Below, one piece after another: positions 27,433-35,252 of a stretch of DNA of 64,000 nucleotides. The number at the start of each line of letters is the position of its first letter. Positions within the stretch are counted from its first letter, which is position 1. The DNA is from Parvularculaceae bacterium (GTDB taxonomy: Bacteria; Pseudomonadota; Alphaproteobacteria; Caulobacterales; Parvularculaceae), in contig JANQSJ010000011.1 in NCBI GenBank assembly GCA_028284065.1, forward strand, positions 1 through 64,000, given 5' to 3'. Made by a program: the position numbers and the translations under genes. The notes beneath the pieces were generated by a model, which searched no databases, was not told the DNA's origin, and saw only the letters and a list, made by a program, of their open reading frames with translations.

Positions 27433-28206
27433 TCACGCGGCTTCCGCCTCTTCGCGAGCTGGCGAATAGCCTAGCTCGGCCTCGATCGCATGGATCAGGC
27501 TCAGATATCTTTTGCGAAGTTCAGCTTCGTTTCGCACTCTCTGCTGCGTCATGTTGCGAATGGCCGATATCGCGGCGGCGTAGCGTTCATCGCCGCAAAG
27601 CTCATCGTAGTTCACCTGCGCGCGGTCCGGCGGTACGACGACGTCCGCCAAGGTGACGATGTCGTCACTCAGGGTGAAGCGAAAAACAATTCGCTCTTCT
27701 ATGTAGGCGACGTGCGGCGCTGCGCGGATGACCATTTGGTCGAGTATGCCTTGGTCGCCATCAACCTTTCCCAGCAGATCCGCCAACGCAAAACGAATGT
27801 CGTCATTTCTGATGACGCTCAGCTTCCCTGACGACAACATCTCATCGACAACGCCGCGCCGAAGCGAAATCGGCGAGAACTTGCCGACGAGATAGGCGCC
27901 CGTGACAAGATCCGTGCGCGCCTTATCCGTCCATTCGCACGTGGAAACGTGCTCCAGGATTGCCGCCTCCAGCTGCGCCTGACTGCGGTCAAACCGTTGG
28001 CTGGATGCGGAAACGTCAACCGAACGCGTCAAGTCGCGGTGAAGACGGTCCAGATACACGCGCTCTTCACCACGCAAGACGCGCGCGTCGTTCCAATTCG
28101 AAACCTGGATGCCAATGAAAACGCCGACGACGACAATGACGAAGTCAAGGCCGACGGCGGTCCAGTTTTGTTCACGGACATGTTCGATGACGCGGCGCAG
28201 GATCAT
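27433..28206 (-). CDS. DUF6090-family membrane-anchored protein, array copy 4 (last)
   Basis: 257 residues. N-terminal anchor MILRRVIEHVREQNWTAVG followed by a membrane helix LDFVIVVVGVFIGIQVSNW (about 20-38). Then come about 215 mostly helical residues predicted periplasmic by the positive-inside rule. Shared signature in this copy: VVDEMLSSGKLSVIRNDDIRFAL. The ATG overlaps the upstream stop by 4 nt (ATGA). Family of unknown function; last of four paralogues in one transcript. Confidence 0.85.
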   Translation of the reverse strand: MILRRVIEHVREQNWTAVGLDFVIVVVGVFIGIQVSNWNDARVLRGEERVYLDRLHRDLTRSVDVSASSQRFDRSQAQLEAAILEHVSTCEWTDKARTDLVTGAYLVGKFSPISLRRGVVDEMLSSGKLSVIRNDDIRFALADLLGKVDGDQGILDQMVIRAAPHVAYIEERIVFRFTLSDDIVTLADVVVPPDRAQVNYDELCGDERYAAAISAIRNMTQQRVRNEAELRKRYLSLIHAIEAELGYSPAREEAEAA

Positions 28207-28973
28207 TCGTTCGCCTCGAGTTTATCAAGGCGGGCATCGATTAGGGTAGAAACTTTATCATACTTGCTGCGGACACTCTCCAGATGGGTACGCACACCGG
28301 AGTCGACGCTTGCGCGGAACAGAACAATATTACGGAAAAAATCAGTCTTCAGCGCGGCGATAACCGTCTCCACGTTTTCGGGAGGCGACAACCAATTGAT
28401 GGCGTCGTTGCCAGTTTGCGAAGGCGGTTGCGAGACGACGCCGCGCATGTCGTAGTGGTTAATCAGGAAAGGGTCGCTAAAGCTTATATACTGCTGCATG
28501 GCGTCGCGCTCATATTCGTCAAGCCGTTCAAGCGCCGCCTCTAGGTCCTGCAATCCCGCGCGTAAGCCGGGATCGCCGATCAAGGCTAGCTTGCCCGTAT
28601 TCTTCAACTCATTGAATGTCGCTAAACGGCGTGGGGCGACGTAAAGCTCAAAAACGCCGCGGTGCACGAGCGCGTCAAGATCGGCGCGCGAGATCGGAAG
28701 GCCGTCGCCAACTGAAATCGCCGCAAGGCGCTTCTGCGCTGACGCCTGTTTGTCGATAAAGGCCATCTGCTCTTCAGCGAACTGCCGGGAGGCGTCCATG
28801 TCGGCGGCGAGCGCGCGCAGGTATCGGATTTCCTCCGCGCGGTCACCGCGCGCGTCGTTCCAGTTGCCCAGTTGAATGCCCATGAATACGCCGACGACGA
28901 CGATGACGAAGTCGAGCGCGACGGCGGTCCAGTTCTGCGTGCGGACGTGTTCAATGACGCGGCGGAGGATCAA
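28203..28973 (-). CDS. DUF6090-family membrane-anchored protein, array copy 3
   Basis: 256 residues from a TTG start fused to the upstream stop (TTGA overlap). Anchor MILRRVIEHVRTQNWTAVALDF, membrane helix to about 38, then a helical domain beginning YLRALAADMDASRQFAEEQ with the family signature TFNELKNTGKLALIGDPGLRAGL. The anchor DNA is close to identical with the other copies even at silent positions, while the remaining part is very different. Unknown function. Confidence 0.85.
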   Translation of the reverse strand: MILRRVIEHVRTQNWTAVALDFVIVVVGVFMGIQLGNWNDARGDRAEEIRYLRALAADMDASRQFAEEQMAFIDKQASAQKRLAAISVGDGLPISRADLDALVHRGVFELYVAPRRLATFNELKNTGKLALIGDPGLRAGLQDLEAALERLDEYERDAMQQYISFSDPFLINHYDMRGVVSQPPSQTGNDAINWLSPPENVETVIAALKTDFFRNIVLFRASVDSGVRTHLESVRSKYDKVSTLIDARLDKLEANE

Positions 28974-29674
28974 TATTGCTCTCCTGCTGCAGACGATCTC
29001 TCAACGAAATCGACGAAGAAATAGTCGCCCCGGCAGGAAGGGCCGGGCTCCGACGCCGCATCGAGCCTTTCCTCAAGGCATTCAGACCAGGGTCCCAGCG
29101 CGTCCAGATATTCGAAGATTTCCTTGAGCCTGCCCATGCTGGCGATGACCTCGGGCCGAAGCTCCGCCCCGTCGCCGCTGTAGAAATAGTCCGGCCCCAA
29201 ATGCAGGTAAGGCAGGACCTGCTCTTCAGTATAAGTCATATAGCGCGTAATCTTCACGCCAATGCCTTCGCGCTCGGAATAAAAGTGACTGAGCTCGAAC
29301 CATAACTTCGGGTCAACAAGTTCGCCGACCCCTGCATCCCTTAGCCTGTCCCACATTTTATTTGGCGCCGTGTCCGAACCCTTAATCCGGAACACGTAAG
29401 GCGTCGGCTGTTCTCCACGCTCAAGGGCCGCCTCAAATTCGCTCACTCCCGACGCGATGGATGTGAGGAAATTCCCTTCCACCCGTCGCGCATCAGCCAT
29501 ATCCGTCCGCATGGCCTCCACGATCTGTTCAAGCCTATGTCGCCCGGCCTGCTCATCATTCCAATTCGCGACCTGAATGCCGATAAAAACGCCCACCACG
29601 ACAATGACGAAGTCAAGGCCGACGGCGGTCCAGTTCTGGGCGCGGACATGTTCGATCATTCGGCGGAGGAGCAT
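28970..29674 (-). CDS. DUF6090-family membrane-anchored protein, array copy 2 (most divergent)
   Basis: 234 residues. Anchor MLLRRMIEHVRAQNWTAVG and the same membrane helix. The periplasmic part is shorter and its signature is weaker (MWDRLRDAGVGELVDPKLWFEL). The two Cys in its C-terminal third (SECLEERLDAASEPGPSCRG) could form a disulfide outside the membrane. Start joins the upstream stop as TAATG. Confidence 0.82.
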   Translation of the reverse strand: MLLRRMIEHVRAQNWTAVGLDFVIVVVGVFIGIQVANWNDEQAGRHRLEQIVEAMRTDMADARRVEGNFLTSIASGVSEFEAALERGEQPTPYVFRIKGSDTAPNKMWDRLRDAGVGELVDPKLWFELSHFYSEREGIGVKITRYMTYTEEQVLPYLHLGPDYFYSGDGAELRPEVIASMGRLKEIFEYLDALGPWSECLEERLDAASEPGPSCRGDYFFVDFVERSSAAGEQY

Positions 29675-30444
29675 TACTCGAGTTCCCGATCAATTTCAGC
29701 CGCCAATTCGCGGGCAACGCCTTCGTTTATAGCCAATAGCACCTGAACCGTATCGAGGGTCGACATCCAAAAACGCAGTTCAGAGAGCATTGTCGGGTGC
29801 GCGAGATATCCCTCGAGAATCGCTTGTTCCTGCCGCTCTAGGTCAAGCGCGGGGCACTCAATGAGCGTTTGAACCTCGAACCCCGCTTCGTCATGGCACC
29901 GATCCCAAATGTATCTGGTGACGACTGAGGGCGTCAGTCCACGAATCGTTTCGCGGTAGTCGGGAATATATTTGAGAATATAGTCCGCTTGCGCGCCGGA
30001 ACCTGTGACGTAATATTGCGCGAGCGCGGTTCGCAGATCCTGATTTTTAATTAAGCCAAGTTCTCCTGCGCTTCGAAGCTCATCAAAGGTCGCGTTGTTA
30101 GAGGCAAAGGGAAACAGCTGGCTCGCTTGAAAGAAGGCGAGCAACGTCGGCCAGTCCGGTCTTCTGTCTCGCTCATCCGCCTCGGCATATGCCAGGGCGC
30201 GATCGCCATATGTAATCACCGTTTCATTGAACTTCCGTCTGACATTGAGGGATCTCGCGTCTCCCAGAAGATCGCCGCGTATGCGCTCTAAATAGTCCCG
30301 CGCTCTGCGTTCATCCGCTCGCGCATCATTCCAGTTGCTGACCTGAATACCAATGAAAACGCCGACGACAACAATGACGAAGTCGAGCCCGACGGCCGTC
30401 CAGTTCTGGGTGCGGACGTGTTCGATGACGCGGCGGAGGAGCAC
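29674..30444 (-). CDS. DUF6090-family membrane-anchored protein, array copy 1 (first)
   Basis: 256 residues from a GTG start. Anchor and membrane helix as in the other copies, then YLERIRGDLLGDARSLNVRRK and signature TFDELRSAGELGLIKNQDLRTALAQYY. Two Cys near 185-195 (DRCHDE… LIECPAL). First gene of the four-gene array, so the promoter must lie in 30445..30635. Known members of this family carry no assigned function. Confidence 0.85.
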   Translation of the reverse strand: MLLRRVIEHVRTQNWTAVGLDFVIVVVGVFIGIQVSNWNDARADERRARDYLERIRGDLLGDARSLNVRRKFNETVITYGDRALAYAEADERDRRPDWPTLLAFFQASQLFPFASNNATFDELRSAGELGLIKNQDLRTALAQYYVTGSGAQADYILKYIPDYRETIRGLTPSVVTRYIWDRCHDEAGFEVQTLIECPALDLERQEQAILEGYLAHPTMLSELRFWMSTLDTVQVLLAINEGVARELAAEIDRELE

Positions 30445-30635
30445 GCTGATTCCCCAATATCCTTGTGTTGAGAGTAAAGCCGTTCGAACGACGGGTTAAG
30501 AACGCAAGCCTGCTGTTGCCTTGGGGATGGCGATCTCGCGCTCGGCCTTGTTGCAGACGGCGCTATACCGATGCGCTCCCCAACAAGAATGCCGTCACGC
30601 GGCGCCCGGGCGATCGCCCGATACCAATGACGGCC

Positions 30636-31070
30636 CTATCCGGCAAGCGCCGCGCGCAACGCCTCAACGCGCTTGGCGTTTTCGCCGAAATCGGATTCCC
30701 CGACGCGCGAGGCAGACCGGACATGGACTTCCGTCTCAGCGCGGCGGAATTCAACGTCGTCCACGAAGCCGAGGATCTTGGTCGAAAACTCCGCCGCGAT
30801 GTAGTCCGTTTCCTGGCGGACAATCTCGCCGCCGGCCGCCCCAATCGCGCCGGGCAGCCTGTCCCAGACGTCGGCCGGCAGCGCCGCAATCGCGTGGCTC
30901 TCGTCGGCGCCCGCCTCGCTGGTGACGCAATTCGGGCTCGACGGGCAGGCGGTCAGTCTGCCATCAGCGGCGAGGCCCGGCGCCGCGCCGGACTTCGACT
31001 GCTGAGCGAGGTAAAAGAGGCCGCCCACGATAAGAGCGACAACGAACAGGAGGCCAATGAGAATGCGCAT
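30636..31070 (-). CDS. DUF1499 protein with N-terminal membrane anchor
   Basis: 144 residues from the ATG at 31070 (MRILIGLLFVVALIVGGLFYL), one N-terminal membrane helix. The DUF1499 features follow: LTACPSSPNCVTSEAG, then ALPADVWDRLPGAIGAAGGEIV, YIAAEFSTKILGFVDDVEF and VHVRSASRVGESDFGENAKRVE. Members are small envelope proteins of unknown function. It lies 191 bp upstream of the DUF6090 array on the same strand. Confidence 0.88.
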   Translation of the reverse strand: MRILIGLLFVVALIVGGLFYLAQQSKSGAAPGLAADGRLTACPSSPNCVTSEAGADESHAIAALPADVWDRLPGAIGAAGGEIVRQETDYIAAEFSTKILGFVDDVEFRRAETEVHVRSASRVGESDFGENAKRVEALRAALAG

Positions 31071-31179
31071 GCGCGTAGTGTACGCGCACAATCCGTTGCA
31101 TGAAAGCCATTGACTGCAAGGCGGATGGTCGGAGAGGGCTCGGCGAACGCCGCCGCCGCCCGAGTCACGAGGTCCAGGG

Positions 31180-31902
31180 ATGAAGAATTACTTCGATGGC
31201 GATATCGCGAAGACCTATGATCAGGGCCATGGGGGCGACGATCCGGCGGAGATCGCGCGCGCCGTGGACGTCCTCGCAAAGCTCGCGGACGGCGGGCCCG
31301 CGCTGGAGTTCGCGATCGGGACGGGCCGCATCGCAATCCCGCTAAGCGCCCGAGGGGTCGACGTCACTGGCATTGAGCTGTCGGAGGAGATGGTGGCCGA
31401 AATGCGCGGCAAGGACGGCGGCGCCGATATTCCCGTCGTCATTGGCGACATGGCGACGACGCGAGTCGACGGGCAGTTCCCCCTTGTCTTCCTGGTCTTC
31501 AACACAATCTGCAATCTGACGACCCAGGACGCGCAAGCGAAGTGCTTCGCGAACGCCGCCACACACCTCGCGCCCGGCGGCCGGTTCTTGATTGAAACCC
31601 TTACCCCACCCCTGCAGAAGCTGCCGGTTGGCGAGACGCGGCTCGCTTTCGATCGCTCTGAAAGCCACTGGGGAATTGATGAATTCGACATCGCCAGCCA
31701 GCAATTTACGTCGCACCATGTCTGGTTCGAGGACGGAGAAACGCGCAGGTTCTCCATCCCGATGCGGTATGTCTGGCCGTCAGAGCTTGATCTTATGGCG
31801 CGCCTTGCCGGGATGTCGCTGGAAGCGCGCTGGGCGGACTGGGACCGGTCGACGTTCACTGCGATAAGCGAAAAGCACGTATCGGTGTGGCGGAAGGGCT
31901 AG
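31180..31902 (+). CDS. Class I SAM-dependent methyltransferase
   Basis: 240 residues with the Rossmann methyltransferase motifs: ALEFAIGTGRIAIPLSARGVDVTGIELSEEMV (motif I and acidic loop), then VVIGDMATTRVDGQF, LVFLVFNTICNL, and HLAPGGRFLIE. Substrate is not apparent. 33 bp upstream of a small P-loop kinase gene on the same strand, so the two may form an operon. Confidence 0.88.
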   Translation: MKNYFDGDIAKTYDQGHGGDDPAEIARAVDVLAKLADGGPALEFAIGTGRIAIPLSARGVDVTGIELSEEMVAEMRGKDGGADIPVVIGDMATTRVDGQFPLVFLVFNTICNLTTQDAQAKCFANAATHLAPGGRFLIETLTPPLQKLPVGETRLAFDRSESHWGIDEFDIASQQFTSHHVWFEDGETRRFSIPMRYVWPSELDLMARLAGMSLEARWADWDRSTFTAISEKHVSVWRKG

Positions 31903-31935
31903 GTCCGGCCGCCCCTTGCGAAATAGGTTGACACG

Positions 31936-32523
31936 ATGAACGCCCTGGAAAAAAGCGCCGGGCCTATCGCGAAACGCCTGCAAGCGCTCTATGAGCGAAC
32001 CGATGGGCCGATCCTCGTCGCGATTGACGGCCGCAGCGGGACCGGAAAATCGACATTCGCAGCGCTTATCGGATCGCAAACGCGAGCGACAGTCGTCGCG
32101 GGCGACGACTTTTTCGCGGGCGGCGTCGAAGTTCTTGACCGCCCTGCGGAGGACCTCGCCGACATCTGCATTGACCGAAAGCGCCTGCGCCGCGTTCTGG
32201 AGACGCTTAAGGCGGGTCGCGAGGCGTTCTATCCCGCGGTCGACTGGAAGGCGTTCGACGGCCGCCTCGCCGAAGTAGAAACGCGCCTTGAGCCGCGGCC
32301 GGTCCTGATCGTCGAAGGGGTCTACGCAAACCATCCCGACGTCAGGGATCTCGTCGACTTCTCAGTGCTGGTCGAAACGCCGGACGCAATCCGGCGGCGC
32401 CGGCTTATCGAACGCGAAGGCGCGCTGTCGGACTGGGAGCGCCAATGGCATCGAGCCGAGGACTGGTACTTCGCTAATCTATCCGGCCCCGACGCGTTTG
32501 ACGCTGTCATTCGCAACGTCTGA
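31936..32523 (+). CDS. Uridine-kinase-like P-loop phosphotransferase
   Basis: 195 residues. Walker A DGRSGTGKSTFAAL at about 34-47, VVAGDDFF, PVLIVEGVYANHPDVRDLVDFSVLVETP, and the lid-like RRRRLIEREGAL. This is the uridine/phosphoribulokinase-like fold. The true substrate could be a nucleoside, pantothenate or another small molecule. Confidence 0.82.
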   Translation: MNALEKSAGPIAKRLQALYERTDGPILVAIDGRSGTGKSTFAALIGSQTRATVVAGDDFFAGGVEVLDRPAEDLADICIDRKRLRRVLETLKAGREAFYPAVDWKAFDGRLAEVETRLEPRPVLIVEGVYANHPDVRDLVDFSVLVETPDAIRRRRLIEREGALSDWERQWHRAEDWYFANLSGPDAFDAVIRNV

Positions 32524-32558
32524 CGCCGCGGTTAGCCTTTGTCGCGAGGTTGCGGGTC

Positions 32559-33377
32559 TCACGTCGTCACGCTAACCCTTTTTTTGTTCTGTGTAGCAAT
32601 GACTGGCCAGAACAATTGCTCCGCTGAACTTGTTTCAGGGAGGTTTTCAACGCCCATGCGCTCAGGGTATCTTCGCGTGATCTTCGCCGTGCCGAACAAG
32701 ACGTCCCAGAAGAACAACAGATTCCCGAAATTCCCCTTGTAGTGGGTGACGCCGTCCGAAGCGTATTTGCCATGGTGCGCGCTGTGAGTGGCCGGCGTCG
32801 AAATCGTCCGTTCAACGACCCACATGAGCGGCGAAAGCGCCTTGATCCGGTAAAGCGGCTCATCCCACCGGACATCGCTGTGGGCGCCGATGATGACCAG
32901 CATCTTGAAGATGATGTACCCGGCGTAAATCCAGCCGAGGCCCAGATAGATGAGCGCGCCGGAAAACCAGAGGCTAGGCATCAAGGCGTAGTAGAAAACG
33001 TTGTTTCTATAAACGACGCGTACAGACAAGTACTCGGCGTTATGGTGGGGGCGGTGCAGATTGTAGAGCCACGGGACAGTGTGGGAGAGACGGTGCCACC
33101 AGTATTGCGTCATGTCGTCAAAGATCAAAAATGACGCAACGCCCGCCATCGCCGGCAGGGTCGCCAGGACGCCCGCCCCGTCAGGCCAGATCAGGCTGGC
33201 GACGTAACCGCCCCCCAACAGCGCGAGAGGTTGGGTCACGACAAGGAGCGTCACGGCGCTGACCGTCTCAACGATGGCGTCGCTGCGCGTCTGTCCCGGT
33301 TTTCGAAAAAACCCGGTCTTCAGGATCTCAAGAAGCGCGAAACCCACGAAGATCAGAAAAATGACGAGTTTTTCCAT
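32559..33377 (-). CDS. Sterol desaturase / fatty acid hydroxylase superfamily membrane di-iron enzyme
   Basis: 272 residues, several membrane helices. The histidine clusters needed for the di-iron centre are WWHRLSHTVPWLYNLHRPHH and THSAHHGKYA, with a further His in IGAHSDV. SD GGAGGAAG precedes the ATG. Divergent from a Crp/Fnr-type regulator, which may control it. Likely hydroxylates a lipid or isoprenoid; substrate unknown. Confidence 0.9.
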   Translation of the reverse strand: MEKLVIFLIFVGFALLEILKTGFFRKPGQTRSDAIVETVSAVTLLVVTQPLALLGGGYVASLIWPDGAGVLATLPAMAGVASFLIFDDMTQYWWHRLSHTVPWLYNLHRPHHNAEYLSVRVVYRNNVFYYALMPSLWFSGALIYLGLGWIYAGYIIFKMLVIIGAHSDVRWDEPLYRIKALSPLMWVVERTISTPATHSAHHGKYASDGVTHYKGNFGNLLFFWDVLFGTAKITRRYPERMGVENLPETSSAEQLFWPVIATQNKKRVSVTT

Positions 33378-33437
33378 CGAGCTTCCTCCAAGACAGCGCT
33401 TTTTCCCGGAGGTAGCAAACCGTTGCGAAATTGAATG

Positions 33438-33456
33438 CTAAATATTTTACATTTAG
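33438..33456. promoter_or_regulatory. Palindrome ahead of the Crp/Fnr regulator gene
   Basis: ctaaat-N7-atttag is a perfect 6-bp inverted repeat 9 bp before the ATG at 33466, in the 88-bp space between divergent genes. The length (19 bp) is longer than a classical Crp/Fnr site but suits autorepression by the regulator downstream. Confidence 0.45.
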
Positions 33457-33465
33457 AATGCGGGG

Positions 33466-34125
33466 ATGCAGCCGGTCCTCAACCCGCCCCTGGTCTCTCT
33501 TCTTTCCAGCGATCTTGTTGGCGCGATGGTCGCCGCAGGAAACACCGCCCACTTCGACGATGGGCGGACGATCCACGACCGCGGCGCCGACCGCCCGGGC
33601 CTGTCGGTCATCATGTCAGGCCGAGTGCGCTTCGGCGTCTTCAGCGAGGACGGGGCTTACCATCAGACCGGCCTGCTCAACGAAGGCCATTGCTTCGGCG
33701 AAGCGACGCTCTTCGCCGGCATGCTGCGGGCCTATCATGCCGACGCGGTCGGACAGACGACAATTCTGACTTTAACCAAGAGCGCGTTCGACGAACTCTT
33801 TGACGAGCATCCCGGATTCGCGCGCGCATTCCTCAGCACCTTGACGAGCCGCCTATACGAGGCGTTGGATTTTGCGGACGACCTCAGGCGGCTCAGTCTC
33901 GAAGCGAAGATCGTCAAGCAGCTCTTCCGCATTTCGCGGGTTGGCGGCCTCGAAGACGATAGTCTCCCGATCCGTCAAGTTGATCTGGCGTACGCCCTCG
34001 GCATGTCCCGGGTCAGCGTCGGCAAAGCGCTCGACAAATTGCAGGCGCAGGGCCTTATTCAACTGGGATATGGCGAAATCAAAATCCTGGACCGAAAGAG
34101 TCTCGCGCAAACGATCGCGGAATAG
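33466..34125 (+). CDS. Crp/Fnr-family transcriptional regulator
   Basis: 219 residues. Cyclic-nucleotide-binding beta-barrel (about 20-140: GRVRFGVFSEDGAYHQTGLLNEGHCFGEATLF), a long dimer helix, and a C-terminal HTH (LPIRQVDLAYALGMSRVSVGKALDKLQAQGLI). No iron-sulfur cysteine pattern is present, so it is not an Fnr-type oxygen sensor. The canonical cAMP-contacting Arg-Ser pair is not obvious, so the ligand is uncertain. Confidence 0.9.
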   Translation: MQPVLNPPLVSLLSSDLVGAMVAAGNTAHFDDGRTIHDRGADRPGLSVIMSGRVRFGVFSEDGAYHQTGLLNEGHCFGEATLFAGMLRAYHADAVGQTTILTLTKSAFDELFDEHPGFARAFLSTLTSRLYEALDFADDLRRLSLEAKIVKQLFRISRVGGLEDDSLPIRQVDLAYALGMSRVSVGKALDKLQAQGLIQLGYGEIKILDRKSLAQTIAE

Positions 34126-34228
34126 AACGGGATATAGAGCGGCCGGCCAGGCGCGCGCTTGTTCACTGCATGTTAGGCGCAAATGCCTAGACTCCCCCAG
34201 GACCATTGTGGGGAGCATCGATCTCGAC

Positions 34229-35233
34229 ATGTTTTCATCCAGAAACCGACCGGTTTACGACGCCGAATGGCGCAAGTCCTTTGAGTCGGAGGCGGCCGCC
34301 CTCATCAGGGCCGGCGATTTCGAAAAGACGCAGACCTTTCTCATCAACACCGCCAAGGCCTCCCCATTCTCCGCGCCGCTGAAAAAGGCGGCGAAACGGC
34401 GCTCGCCGCTTTGGGGCTTCGATCTGATCTGCGCGGACCTTTTGCGCATCATGAACGACGGCGTCCAGATTACGGCGCTCGGCCTTGACCTCGACGGCTA
34501 TGGCGACGGAACGGCGCCGGTCCTTACGCCGTCATATTACTCCGATGAGGCGTTCGCTTTTTCGGGCGACATCGATTCCGTCATCGAAGAAGCGGGCAAG
34601 AGCGCGCCGGCCTGGAATGGCGCCACAGCAGCTTACGCCGAAAACGCCATGCATCTGGAAAACCTGGACGCCGTGTACGCTGCTATTCAAGACTATGATG
34701 GGACGGTCACACACCCTCGCGGCGATGATCCCTTGCCCGCAGGCTATCACGGCTATCTTGCGGCGATCTGGTTCATCTATTTTCGCGCCCACCACGAGGT
34801 TTCGCTCACGCTGCAAAAAGAAGGATTGCCATTCCCTGCGAAAGTTATTGTCGGGCAGCACGGATTCGGCCCGGAGTTCAGCCATGTTTATGCGGCGACG
34901 GCGACGGCTAAATCAGCAAAACGCGGCGATGAGGTTATTTCGCGCCAGCGCCAGAAGCGCGATCGCGACTTTGATTTCAAGACCATTGATCTGGTCCACG
35001 AGTACAAAAAGCGTCGCCGGACGGTGAGAAACTGGAAAGACGACCACAACAGCGAAAAGCTGGATCTCTACAAGCAGTACGTTCGCGCCGCGATGCGCGT
35101 CGACTTCCAGGATATCGGCCTGCCGCTTCCCGCCCAGGAAATCTGGGAGATGGACGATGCGGCGTTCAAGGCGCTCATCAAGGAATTCAAGGCCGCGCGA
35201 GAAACGGCGCGCATCAGGCGGAACGCCGCATGA
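34229..35233 (+). CDS. Soluble protein of unknown function, 334 aa
   Basis: Begins MFSSRNRPVYDAEWRKSF at ATG 34229; a GTG at 34208 is possible. No signal peptide or membrane helix. The middle is aromatic and acidic (YHGYLAAIWFIYFRAHHEVSL, VIVGQHGFGPEFSHVYAATATA). The C-terminal 100 residues are strongly charged and helical (HEYKKRRRTVRNWKDDHNSE, KEFKAARETARIRRNAA). I recognise no family. It stands alone between the Crp/Fnr gene and convergent pepA. Confidence 0.75.
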   Translation: MFSSRNRPVYDAEWRKSFESEAAALIRAGDFEKTQTFLINTAKASPFSAPLKKAAKRRSPLWGFDLICADLLRIMNDGVQITALGLDLDGYGDGTAPVLTPSYYSDEAFAFSGDIDSVIEEAGKSAPAWNGATAAYAENAMHLENLDAVYAAIQDYDGTVTHPRGDDPLPAGYHGYLAAIWFIYFRAHHEVSLTLQKEGLPFPAKVIVGQHGFGPEFSHVYAATATAKSAKRGDEVISRQRQKRDRDFDFKTIDLVHEYKKRRRTVRNWKDDHNSEKLDLYKQYVRAAMRVDFQDIGLPLPAQEIWEMDDAAFKALIKEFKAARETARIRRNAA

Positions 35234-35252
35234 GCCGCGGACATGTTAGTCC

